Notes: generated by a model not told the origin, from the sequence alone. Shown: positions 1-6,385, counted from the first letter of the stretch. The stretch: DNA of 7,964 nt from CAYJIL01 sp964370235 (GCA_964370235.1 CAYJIL010000101.1:1-7964), one strand, 5' to 3'. Program-made: numbers and translations.

Positions 1-77
1 CGGGTGGTGTGGGGCCAATGACCATTGTATCTTTAATGAAAAATACGATCAAAGCACGCAAACGCAAAATGGCATAA
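1..77 (+). CDS. folD: FolD C-terminus (partial, 5' end outside window)
   Basis: The reading frame ending at the TAA at 75-77 gives GGVGPMTIVSLMKNTIKARK followed by RKMA. The run GGVGPMT followed by a hydrophobic stretch and K/N-N-T is the C-terminal signature of FolD, the bifunctional methylenetetrahydrofolate dehydrogenase/methenyltetrahydrofolate cyclohydrolase. In this family the loop helps bind the NADP cofactor. FolD is a cytosolic enzyme of one-carbon metabolism that interconverts 5,10-methylene-THF and 10-formyl-THF. Only the last 24 codons are present, so catalytic residues cannot be checked. The basic tail is a little longer than in E. coli. The gene converges on the lipoprotein gene and shares the palindromic terminator at 96-145 with it. 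Confidence 0.85.
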   Translation, partial: GGVGPMTIVSLMKNTIKARKRKMA

Positions 78-95
78 TGCACTGCTTATATATAC

Positions 96-145
96 AAAAA
101 GAAATATGGTGTTTCGATATATATCGAAACACCATATTTCTTTTT
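96..145. terminator. Perfect 50-bp palindrome, bidirectional terminator
   Basis: Bases 96-120 are the exact reverse complement of 121-145, giving 25-bp arms with no spacer. The outermost five bases are A on one side and T on the other, so a hairpin transcribed from either strand ends in a U run. It starts 18 bp after the folD stop and ends 19 bp before the lipoprotein stop, where a shared rho-independent terminator for two convergent genes would lie. The stem is AT-rich, with GGTGTTTCG as its strongest part. Confidence 0.85.
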
Positions 146-164
146 AGCGGAGCAAGTAATACGA

Positions 165-656
165 TTAATTTGTTGCATCACCATCTATAAGTACCGAATA
201 TTCGCCCTGCGAAGTTGTGTAATTAAACAAGACTTTAACATCCGACTCCGTTACAACAACTCGAACATCTTCTAGCTCGTCAATCTCTAATACGCTGCTA
301 GATTCAATTTTTGCGACATCGGTTTTATCTGCACCATAAACACCAGTACTTATAAAAGGAAGTGCTTGGGTTTCGTAGCCAAAGAAGTCACCTGTTGCTT
401 CAATCTCTAGCTCGGGTAAAATCAAAGTTAACTGATTTTTAATTACCGTGCCATTAGATTCTTCGTATTCTGTGTATGTGCTAAACCCATAACTATTGGC
501 ATCATGACTAACTACTGAACCATTTGGCATTGTTATGTGTACTTCACCTACATAAGATGTAGGGAATGAATTATGATTAACAAAATCATCGTCATTACAG
601 CCTGTTGTAAGAAACAGTGCCGAAACCAAAAAACCAAAAATACTACTCTTTTTCAT
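165..656 (-). CDS. Small surface-type lipoprotein, function unknown
   Basis: This 163-residue protein starts with a basic n-region (MKKSS), a hydrophobic core (residues 6-16) and a lipobox LTTGC with the lipidated cysteine at 20. The next residues, NDDDF, resemble the acidic export signal that sends Bacteroidota lipoproteins to the outer face of the outer membrane. Residues 30-163 are rich in alternating hydrophobic/polar and T/S/V/Y residues, suggesting a beta-sandwich or beta-barrel. A calycin-like domain, common in small Bacteroidota lipoproteins, is one possibility, but I do not recognise the family with confidence. The gene starts 23 bp after the bioB stop on the same strand. No TAnnTTTG promoter is visible in that gap, so it is probably co-transcribed with bioB. 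A role in biotin metabolism is only a guess from this position. Confidence 0.75.
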   Translation of the reverse strand: MKKSSIFGFLVSALFLTTGCNDDDFVNHNSFPTSYVGEVHITMPNGSVVSHDANSYGFSTYTEYEESNGTVIKNQLTLILPELEIEATGDFFGYETQALPFISTGVYGADKTDVAKIESSSVLEIDELEDVRVVVTESDVKVLFNYTTSQGEYSVLIDGDATN

Positions 657-679
657 TACTATGTTTTTATAGATTAATA

Positions 680-1636
680 TTACAATTCAAAGCCTAGTCG
701 CTCAAACATTCTCATGTCTCTATCGATATTATCGCCAACCGTTGTTAGCAAATCGCCCACAAGCGCACCCGACACACCACCTTGTAGTGCAAGTTCTTGA
801 ATATGCTCAATTTGCAAACGCCCCCCTGCAAATCGTATCTTTGTAGCAGGGTTTATGATGCGAAATATTGCAAACGTACGCAATACCTGCTCATCGGTTA
901 ACGGGTTTGTTCCCTCTAGCGGAGTACCCGGTATTGGGTTTAGGATATTAATAGGAATTGAGTCAACATCCATTTGTTGAAGCAAAATAGCAAGCTCGAC
1001 TCGCTGCTCTTCGCTCTCGCCCATGCCTATGATACCACCACTACACACTCTCATACCACACTCCTTGGCGTAGTTAATGGTCTTGAGCTTATCCTCTTGG
1101 CTGTGTGTTGAACATAGCGTTGGAAAGAACGATGGTGCAGTCTCCATATTACAGTGATAGTGGCCAACACCACGCTCGGCTAGTGCCTGCATTTGCGCCT
1201 TGTCGATTAGACCCAGCGATGCACACAGCTTTATATCGACATTCTCTTTTATATTGTCATAAATCTTACACACCTCATCCATTTGCTGTGGAGTAACATC
1301 ACGTCCGCTAGTAACTAGCGAAAAACGCATAACTCCTTTTGATGCGTTGTGGCGAGCCATTTCGATAGCCTTTGCCGACGATATAAGGGGGTAAATATCT
1401 ACGCTTGTATTAAAAAATTTGCTCTGTGAACACCACTTACAGTCCTCGCTACATCGCCCACTTCGAGCATTTATGATAGAGCAAGTATCTATCTTATCGC
1501 CATTAAAATGTAGTCTCAGGTTATTTGCTAACGACAAAAGTTTGTCTAGCGGCACCTCCGACAACAATCTCAATGCTAACGACTTATCAACTCGAAAGCC
1601 ATTTTTAATTTGATGTTCTAGCTCTTTTATATCCAT
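680..1636 (-). CDS. bioB: Biotin synthase BioB, probable type II (anaerobe-type)
   Basis: A radical-SAM enzyme of 318 residues that converts dethiobiotin to biotin by inserting sulfur, the last pathway step, in the cytosol. The CxxxCxxC motif binding the SAM [4Fe-4S] cluster is CSEDCKWC, with C62, C66 and C69. Other family landmarks are YHCNMET (160-166), RVCSGGIIGMGES (196-208), IPINILNPIPGTPLEG (227-242) and IRFAGGR (267-273). Aligned by eye to E. coli BioB, the [2Fe-2S] ligands C128, C188 and R260 correspond to C138, C198 and R268, but C97 becomes S106 (RFSLVTS). An extra cysteine, C175, lies in PTLCSTH where E. coli has ITTR. This resembles the BioB class from anaerobes reported to use an auxiliary 4Fe cluster as sulfur donor. 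The length is close to the usual ~320-345. It is divergent from bioF across 36 bp and upstream of the lipoprotein gene. Confidence 0.95.
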   Translation of the reverse strand: MDIKELEHQIKNGFRVDKSLALRLLSEVPLDKLLSLANNLRLHFNGDKIDTCSIINARSGRCSEDCKWCSQSKFFNTSVDIYPLISSAKAIEMARHNASKGVMRFSLVTSGRDVTPQQMDEVCKIYDNIKENVDIKLCASLGLIDKAQMQALAERGVGHYHCNMETAPSFFPTLCSTHSQEDKLKTINYAKECGMRVCSGGIIGMGESEEQRVELAILLQQMDVDSIPINILNPIPGTPLEGTNPLTDEQVLRTFAIFRIINPATKIRFAGGRLQIEHIQELALQGGVSGALVGDLLTTVGDNIDRDMRMFERLGFEL

Positions 1637-1672
1637 TTTTTATTATCTTTACAATCCTTAAAAATTACCTTA
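1637..1672. promoter_or_regulatory. Compact divergent bioB/bioF promoter region
   Basis: Only 36 bp separate the start codons of bioB (minus) and bioF (plus), so both promoters must overlap each other and probably the first codons of the opposite gene. On the plus strand TATCTTTA (1644-1651) matches the Bacteroidota -7 element TAnnTTTG except for its last base. On the minus strand TAATTTTT (1667-1660) does likewise. Neither has a clear TTTG at the expected -33 position. No convincing two-half BirA operator was found: a lone TTTACAA lies at 1648-1654 without a partner half-site. The promoter assignments are tentative. Confidence 0.45.
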
Positions 1673-2839
1673 ATGAAGGATATTGGTTTATTACTCACCT
1701 CCCTAAAAGAGGAGGATGGTTTTCGTACTTTGAAAGAGGTACAAATAAAAGAAAAAGAGATTATATACGCAAATAAAAGCTATTTAAACCTCTCAAGTAA
1801 TGATTATCTGCAACTCTCAGATAGTCAACTTCAGCGTACCTTCCTACAAAATGCACTCGCTAGCGAGGAGTACTTAATGAGCAATCCATCGTCAAGGTTA
1901 GTAACGGGTAATTCACATCACTACACCACTCTAGAACATAAATTAGCGGCACTTTATTGTAAAGAGGCAGCACTTGTTCTATCTAGTGGATATATGGTAA
2001 ACTCGGGCGTATTGCCTGCACTAACTACCAAAGACGATTTAATTATTGCCGATAAACTATCACACGCTAGCATTATAGAGGCACTAAGGCTATCTTCGTG
2101 TGAGTATTGTAGGTTTAGGCACAACGATATGAAGCACCTTGAGACTATACTCAAAGGTGCACAAGGCAAATATAACAATATATATATAGTAACCGAGTCT
2201 ATTTTCTCGATGGATGGCGACTGTGCACCACTACACAAGATTATAGAGCTAAAAGAGCGCTATGGTGCCGAGCTATATCTTGACGAGGCACACGCCTTTG
2301 GCACTCGTGGAGAGCAGGGGCTTGGGCTTGCACAAGAGCTTGGTGTAATGGATAAGGTTGAACACATTGTTGCAACGATGGGCAAATCGCTATCGAGCCA
2401 AGGCGGATTTATTATAACAGACAGCAACACACGAGAGCTTTTAATAAATCGCATGCGAACTCTTATCTTTTCGACGGCAATACCTCCCATCTCGCTTATG
2501 TGGAGCAGTTATATGCTAGATAGAATGGTTGAGGCAAGCCCCAAGCGAGCACATCTTAGCCAAATTAGCCAAATGGTGCATGCTGCACTAGATGGCAATA
2601 TATCGCAATCGAACATTATACCTATAATAACAGGCAGCAACTCTTCGGCGCTTGCGCTTGCACAATATATGGCAGAACATGGGTATTGGGCTAGTGCAAT
2701 ACGCTACCCTACTGTGCCCAAAGGCTCAGAGAGGTTGCGCATTTCGCTTTCGGCTGCAATTAGCACCCAAGAGATAGAAAAGATGATAGACACAATAAGA
2801 AAAGGTATTAACAGCATACAAAACACAAAAAGACAATAG
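1673..2839 (+). CDS. bioF: 8-amino-7-oxononanoate synthase BioF
   Basis: A PLP-dependent alpha-oxoamine synthase of 388 residues (E. coli BioF is 384) that condenses pimeloyl-ACP with L-alanine to give 8-amino-7-oxononanoate (KAPA), releasing CO2. Visible fold-type I features are LNLSSNDYLQL (38-48), SSRLVTGNSHHYTTLE (73-88), the cofactor-stacking histidine H131 in DKLSHASI, TESIFSMDGD (174-183), DEAHAFGTRG (204-213) with D204 and H207 at the pyridine ring, and the Schiff-base lysine K238 in TMGKSLSSQGG. The DEAHA(F/H)G sequence and length fit BioF or the related 2-amino-3-ketobutyrate ligase (Kbl). The flanking bioG, bioC and divergent bioB decide for BioF. It is the first gene of the operon. 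No Shine-Dalgarno is evident before the ATG, which is common in Bacteroidota. BioG starts 7 bp after its TAG. Confidence 0.95.
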   Translation: MKDIGLLLTSLKEEDGFRTLKEVQIKEKEIIYANKSYLNLSSNDYLQLSDSQLQRTFLQNALASEEYLMSNPSSRLVTGNSHHYTTLEHKLAALYCKEAALVLSSGYMVNSGVLPALTTKDDLIIADKLSHASIIEALRLSSCEYCRFRHNDMKHLETILKGAQGKYNNIYIVTESIFSMDGDCAPLHKIIELKERYGAELYLDEAHAFGTRGEQGLGLAQELGVMDKVEHIVATMGKSLSSQGGFIITDSNTRELLINRMRTLIFSTAIPPISLMWSSYMLDRMVEASPKRAHLSQISQMVHAALDGNISQSNIIPIITGSNSSALALAQYMAEHGYWASAIRYPTVPKGSERLRISLSAAISTQEIEKMIDTIRKGINSIQNTKRQ

Positions 2840-2846
2840 AGGACGT

Positions 2847-3521
2847 ATGACAGGAAAATGGATAGAAAAAAAAGGAGCCAGCAAGCTACTAGTGTTCTTT
2901 TTGGGTTGGTCGTGTGACGAAAATATGCTATCAACTTTTACAATTAATGGTTACGACATTTACGCCATATTCGACTACACAAACATGGATAGCGAGCAAC
3001 TCTTTTGCCAAGTAGATTTTGATAGTTACTCACAAACCGATATAGTAGCATGGTCGTTTGGAGTTTGGGCGGCAAGTCACGTGGGCAACCAAATTCCAAA
3101 TCTAGGCACAAAGCTCGCAATGAACGGAACACCACATGCTGTTGATAACAAATATGGCATTCCAGCTCGTAGCTTCAAGGTGACTTGTTGGGCAATAGGC
3201 ACACTAGGTCTCGAGAAATTTAACGAGAGAATGGTGGGGCAATACAAAGATGAGTTTATACCATCGCAAAGATTGCTCGAAGATCAAGTAGCCGAGCTTA
3301 CGGCAATTGCCACACACACCAAAGAGATGGATGCAGGTGGTTTAGTGTGGGATTTTGCGGTAGTTGGCAGCAACGACAATATAATTCCGTGCGAAAATAT
3401 GAGCCGATATTGGCAGCATGTGGGTGTTAAGGTAATTGATACCAATATGGAACACTACCCTCTCACCAAAGAGGGGCGAAACATTATAACCAAAGTATTA
3501 CATGGGGAGTATGATAGATAA
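2847..3521 (+). CDS. bioG: Pimeloyl-ACP methyl ester esterase BioG (DUF452)
   Basis: A 224-residue alpha/beta-hydrolase of the BioG (DUF452) type. It hydrolyses the methyl ester of pimeloyl-ACP, ending the disguised fatty-acid elongation begun by BioC and freeing pimeloyl-ACP for BioF. The N-terminus has the BioG-like LLVFFLGWSCDENM (14-27), and the nucleophile elbow is VAWSFGVWAAS (67-77) with catalytic S70. The likely acid is D177 (GSNDNIIP) and the likely base is H203 (MEHYPL), giving a complete Ser-Asp-His triad. LAMNGTPHAVD (90-100) is also typical. The size is close to the ~215 of characterised BioG. The start is preceded by AGAGGA (2838-2843), an unusually good Shine-Dalgarno-like stretch here. 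Its 3' end overlaps the start of bioC in another frame. BioH, BioK and BioJ do the same job in other bacteria but have different sequence signatures. Confidence 0.93.
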   Translation: MTGKWIEKKGASKLLVFFLGWSCDENMLSTFTINGYDIYAIFDYTNMDSEQLFCQVDFDSYSQTDIVAWSFGVWAASHVGNQIPNLGTKLAMNGTPHAVDNKYGIPARSFKVTCWAIGTLGLEKFNERMVGQYKDEFIPSQRLLEDQVAELTAIATHTKEMDAGGLVWDFAVVGSNDNIIPCENMSRYWQHVGVKVIDTNMEHYPLTKEGRNIITKVLHGEYDR

Positions 3522-4272
3522 GAGTGTTGTAGCAGGTCGCTTTGGCGCACACTTCGACAGCTATGACAAGGAGGCAGCTGTTCAAATGAGCATATGTGAT
3601 AGGATGGCTAGCATGATTGCCTCGCTCGATCTATCGGGCGTGCATAGTGGACTAGAGATTGGAGCAGGCACAGGTTTTCTATCGTCACACTTGCTACGAA
3701 TGAGACCCAGTGCAGATTGGCTATTCAACGATATTAGCCCCAAGGCACAACCATACATACAGCGATATATCGACAAATATAGCACATCGGGGGCACGTTT
3801 TATTGCCTGTGATGGCGAGCATATAGACGGTAGTTACGACCTTATAGCCTCATCGTCGGCAATACAGTGGTTTGACAATGTACAAGAGTTTATTGGCAGA
3901 GCAGGCAAGATGGTAAATAGCGGTGGCTATATTGCTCTTTCGCTATTTGCTCCAAATAATTTTCATGAGGTAAGAATTTCATCTTCGGACATTGGACTTA
4001 GTTACCATAGCCTAGAGGAGATGAGCGAGTTTTTAGATAGTGCAGGCTTCGATGTTACACAAAGCTGGGAACAGTGCCACAAGCTACTATTCTCTTCGCC
4101 CATCGAGGTACTTCGCCACATTAAGCTAACGGGAGTTAATGGTGCATCGACTGGCGTGTGGAGCCGTGGACGTTTAGAGAAGTTTTTTAAGAATTACACA
4201 GATATGTTTGGGATAGATTTGGGGGTTACTCTCACCTATCACCCAATAGTTATAATAGGAAAAAAGAGATAG
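3511..4272 (+). CDS. bioC: Malonyl-ACP O-methyltransferase BioC
   Basis: A SAM-dependent class I methyltransferase that methylates the free carboxyl of malonyl-ACP, masking it so the fatty-acid synthase can extend it to pimeloyl-ACP methyl ester. Numbering from the upstream ATG at 3502 (256 residues), the SAM motif I is LEIGAGTGF (51-59), the acidic residue after strand 2 is D77 in LFNDISP, and motif IV is YDLIASSSAIQWF (112-124), matching the BioC SNxxxQW pattern. LTGVNG and the C-terminal LTYHPIVIIGKK correspond to the E. coli LKGIGA and LTYHLFLGVI. I prefer the in-frame ATG at 3511, giving MIDKSVVAGRFGAHFDSYD, because family members start just before the K-x-x-x-x-RF motif. Both starts overlap the end of bioG (11 or 20 bp). 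The stop is 2 bp before the next gene. Confidence 0.93.
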   Translation: MIDKSVVAGRFGAHFDSYDKEAAVQMSICDRMASMIASLDLSGVHSGLEIGAGTGFLSSHLLRMRPSADWLFNDISPKAQPYIQRYIDKYSTSGARFIACDGEHIDGSYDLIASSSAIQWFDNVQEFIGRAGKMVNSGGYIALSLFAPNNFHEVRISSSDIGLSYHSLEEMSEFLDSAGFDVTQSWEQCHKLLFSSPIEVLRHIKLTGVNGASTGVWSRGRLEKFFKNYTDMFGIDLGVTLTYHPIVIIGKKR

Positions 4273-4274
4273 AT

Positions 4275-4943
4275 ATGACAAAAAAATTGAGAGCAGCAGT
4301 AGTTCTGTCGGGATGCGGAGCTATGGACGGAGCAGAAATAAGCGAATCGGTAATTGCCCTATACGCTCTTTCGTGCAAAAATATCGACTACCAAGTTTTT
4401 GCACCCAACCAAGATCAACATCACGTTATCGACCACCTAAGCGGCGAGGTCACTGGCGAGCAGCGTAACATTATGAAAGAGTCTGCACGCATTAGCCGTG
4501 GAGATGTACAAGATCTTTTAAACCTTAATATGGCAGATTATGATATGCTTGTGCTACCGGGCGGATTTGGTGGTGCAAAAAACCTATCTTCGTATGCCTT
4601 TGAAGGCAAAGATATGAGCATTATTCCATCGCTAGAGAATGTAATAACACAAGCACACAAGGCACAAAAGCCAATAGGTGCAATGTGTATCATGCCTGTT
4701 ATTGTTGCAAAGGCACTTAGCAAAACTGGCGTAGTGGTGTGTACGGGCGAAGACGAGGGGTCGGCAGAGCTTGTTGCAAAAGAGTGGGGAGCGACAGTAG
4801 AAAACACGGCTGCCGACCAAGCAACGGTAGATCACAAAAACAAAGTATCGACTACACCTGCATTTATGTACTCAAACAATACATTGTCTAACATTGGAAG
4901 CGGTGCAACAAAAATGATCGACTATTTGGTAGAGATGATTTAG
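4275..4943 (+). CDS. elbB: ElbB-like glyoxalase, DJ-1/PfpI superfamily
   Basis: A 222-residue protein of the ES1/ElbB branch of the class I glutamine-amidotransferase-like fold. It aligns along its length with E. coli ElbB: LSGCGAMDGAEISESV (11-26; ElbB has LSGCGVYDGSEIHEAV), VFAPNQDQHHVIDHLSGE (41-58), ARISRGD (71-77), LVLPGGFGGAKNLS (92-105) and PIGAMCIMP (133-141). The nucleophile-elbow cysteine is C138 and the supporting acid is probably E21. E. coli ElbB (GlyIII-type, named for an effect on isoprenoid yield) has weak glyoxalase activity, and its physiological substrate is unsettled. Here it is the last gene of the biotin operon, 2 bp after bioC, so it is surely co-transcribed. Whether it serves biotin synthesis, for example by detoxifying a reactive carbonyl, or is merely carried along cannot be told from sequence. 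A hairpin follows 8 bp downstream. Confidence 0.88.
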   Translation: MTKKLRAAVVLSGCGAMDGAEISESVIALYALSCKNIDYQVFAPNQDQHHVIDHLSGEVTGEQRNIMKESARISRGDVQDLLNLNMADYDMLVLPGGFGGAKNLSSYAFEGKDMSIIPSLENVITQAHKAQKPIGAMCIMPVIVAKALSKTGVVVCTGEDEGSAELVAKEWGATVENTAADQATVDHKNKVSTTPAFMYSNNTLSNIGSGATKMIDYLVEMI

Positions 4944-4951
4944 TTTTTTCA

Positions 4952-5005
4952 TATAAATAGACAAATAAAATATGTCGTATACTCATATTTATTTGTCTAT
5001 TTATA
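4952..5005 (+). terminator. AT-rich hairpin ending the biotin operon
   Basis: Bases 4952-4974 pair with 4984-5005 along 22 positions with a single bulged A. The loop is the 9 bases 4975-4983. The stem begins 8 bp after the elbB stop. It contains few G/C pairs and the following U run is weak, but its length and position suit a Bacteroidota-type terminator. The arms also give a U-rich end on the opposite strand. Confidence 0.65.
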
Positions 5006-5232
5006 ACTTTATGTTGCTATTGCATTTTTTTACAACAAGTAGTTTTTATACACATTTTACCTTTTTATAAAAAACACACCCCAAACAACAACTATTAATA
5101 TAGTTAATTAAATTACCTTATCCAATATCAATATCTATTAGATTCTCAACATGTTTTATTTAAACTAAACCCTACAAAACCTAACTAAAAGCACAAAAAA
5201 AGCAAGTTACGATAAAAAGTGTATCTGTTAAT

Positions 5233-5263
5233 TTTGGTATATATTCTTTTTGTTGTATATTTG
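5233..5263 (+). promoter_or_regulatory. Bacteroidota sigma-ABfr-type promoter of first AraC gene
   Basis: TTTG at 5233-5236 and TATATTTG at 5256-5263 match both promoter elements exactly (-33 TTTG and -7 TAnnTTTG) with a 19-bp spacer. Transcription would begin near 5268, about 20 nt before the ATG at 5291. This rules out translation from the GTG at 5219, which would lie upstream of the promoter. Confidence 0.75.
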
Positions 5264-5273
5264 CACCGGTTAA

Positions 5274-5294
5274 ATGCAACATGTAATACAATGA
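5274..5294 (+). other. Possible 6-codon leader ORF overlapping the regulator start
   Basis: ATG at 5274 opens MQHVIQ and stops at TGA 5292-5294, which overlaps the start codon of the regulator as ATGA. Inside it, in a third frame, is a bare start-stop ATGTAA (5281-5286). The leader lies just after the predicted transcription start. Such a layout could lower or couple translation of the regulator, but a 6-codon ORF in AT-rich DNA may well be chance. Confidence 0.25.
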
Positions 5295-6385
5295 TCGAAA
5301 ATATATATTCCACTTGGCTAACAGCAATTCCATCTTTTTACATAGGGATGGGAATTTTCTCGTTATGTACGATTATACCAAAAAGTGACTCATATACAAA
5401 CTACAATATATCGAGAAAATGTTTTGGTGTACTTACTATTTTAATGGGACTATATATTGCGGCACTTGGTATTTTCGATTTTCGCACAAACAACCTAGTA
5501 CTTGCATCTGCAATTAATAGTATTTCGTTTTTTGCAGCCGCAAATATTAGCAGTGTTACATTCCGTTCGTTGTTAAATGATAACTATTTTACTTGGGAGA
5601 TAGCACGTAAAATTATTATAAAATGCTCTGTTTTTTCGGCACTTGTTATAGCAAACGTGCTTTTTGTACCCGAAAACATGCACAACATCACCACTCCAAT
5701 AATTATATTGATGTTGCTGGTAGAGCTAATACTAGTTGCTTATAACTTTTTTAAGGCATACATCAAAAAGAAAAACGAGATAGAGAACTATTATTCCGAA
5801 AATTTTGAGCCGCTAATGAAATGGATGCGCAATAGCCTTTATTTGCTTATTGCGATTGGAGTATTTGGCTCTGCACACTCGTTCTATCCATCTTGGGTCA
5901 ACCTAATTTATGGCATTGTATCCTCGTTAGCATTTACTTATGCTTTGATTTCGTTCCACAATTACATGGTAACACTAAACGAAGTACACCTAGCATTTAG
6001 CTCGAATAATAGCAATGTTTATACTGGCAAGCAAACCTTCCACAACCAAGAACTATCGGCAAAGGTAAATAAGTGGATTACATCAAAGGGCTTTATAAAG
6101 CCAGGCATTACACTAGCCGAGCTAGCAAAGGATATAGATAGCGAAAACCCAGATGTTATAGCATATATTAGAGATACCTATAACCTAACGTACAGAGACT
6201 GGATTGGGATGCTTAGGGTTGAATACTCAAAAGAGATTTTAACCAACAACCCCGAGCTAAAACTATCGGTTGTTGCCTCAATGGTTGGATATAGCCACAC
6301 TAGCTTTATTACCGCATTCACAAAATTTTGTGGTATTAGCCCATCGGCTTGGCTGTGCGGCGTTAGCAAAGTAAGAGTTAGTTAA
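5291..6385 (+). CDS. Seven-helix membrane AraC-type regulator, copy 1
   Basis: A 364-residue one-component regulator fused to a membrane domain. Hydrophobic segments lie near residues 9-29, 44-63, 69-90, 107-126, 135-154, 181-199 and 202-222. Basic residues cluster in loops 1-2, 3-4 and 5-6 (K31, R42-K43; R92, R106-K107; KAYIKKK 155-161), predicting an N-out topology with the C-terminus in the cytoplasm. After a linker (~232-255), residues 258-355 form an AraC/XylS two-HTH domain: ITLAELAK starts the first HTH, LRVEYSKEIL is the connecting helix, and VVASMVGYSHTSFITAFTK is the second HTH, ending GISPSAW. A longer reading from GTG 5219 would add 24 residues, but the paralogue begins at the equivalent of this ATG and the promoter lies between. 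It likely senses an unknown signal through the membrane domain. It has no partner gene and its targets are unknown. Confidence 0.85.
   Translation: MIENIYSTWLTAIPSFYIGMGIFSLCTIIPKSDSYTNYNISRKCFGVLTILMGLYIAALGIFDFRTNNLVLASAINSISFFAAANISSVTFRSLLNDNYFTWEIARKIIIKCSVFSALVIANVLFVPENMHNITTPIIILMLLVELILVAYNFFKAYIKKKNEIENYYSENFEPLMKWMRNSLYLLIAIGVFGSAHSFYPSWVNLIYGIVSSLAFTYALISFHNYMVTLNEVHLAFSSNNSNVYTGKQTFHNQELSAKVNKWITSKGFIKPGITLAELAKDIDSENPDVIAYIRDTYNLTYRDWIGMLRVEYSKEILTNNPELKLSVVASMVGYSHTSFITAFTKFCGISPSAWLCGVSKVRVS

Larger units (their letters stand above)
4944..5290. other. 347-bp intergenic region before first membrane regulator
   Basis: No gene is seen on either strand. The region holds the operon terminator (4952-5005), a palindromic AT run TTTTTATAAAAA (5062-5073), a small inverted repeat AACTAT-TAAT-ATAGTT (5090-5105), a G-poor, A/C/T-rich stretch at about 5070-5200, and the promoter of the downstream regulator (5233-5263). 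The inverted repeat lies about 130 bp upstream of that promoter and might be an operator, though nothing proves it. Confidence 0.7.

Noticed and set aside
1105..1613. Plus-strand open frames opposite bioB
   Set aside because: They lie within the strongly supported bioB gene, carry no recognisable motif and have cysteine/histidine-rich compositions typical of antisense shadows.
1648..1654. TTTACAA as half of a BirA (biotin repressor) operator
   Set aside because: No TTGTAAA-like partner occurs at the required 14-16 bp spacing, and a single 7-mer in AT-rich DNA is expected by chance.
1954..2490. Minus-strand open frames opposite bioF
   Set aside because: They are antisense to conserved PLP-enzyme motifs, rich in serine, and without a promoter or family match.
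1673..2839. Assignment of the PLP enzyme as 2-amino-3-ketobutyrate CoA ligase (Kbl)
   Set aside because: Sequence alone is close, but immediate linkage to bioG and bioC and divergence from bioB make BioF far more likely. No threonine dehydrogenase is nearby.
4538..4835. Minus-strand open frames opposite the elbB-like gene
   Set aside because: Two overlapping antisense frames with no motif, fully inside a gene that aligns end to end with ElbB.
5219..5290. N-terminal extension of the first regulator from the GTG at 5219
   Set aside because: A consensus promoter lies at 5233-5263, downstream of this GTG, and the paralogue starts at the residue matching the ATG at 5291. Both proteins are then exactly 364 residues.
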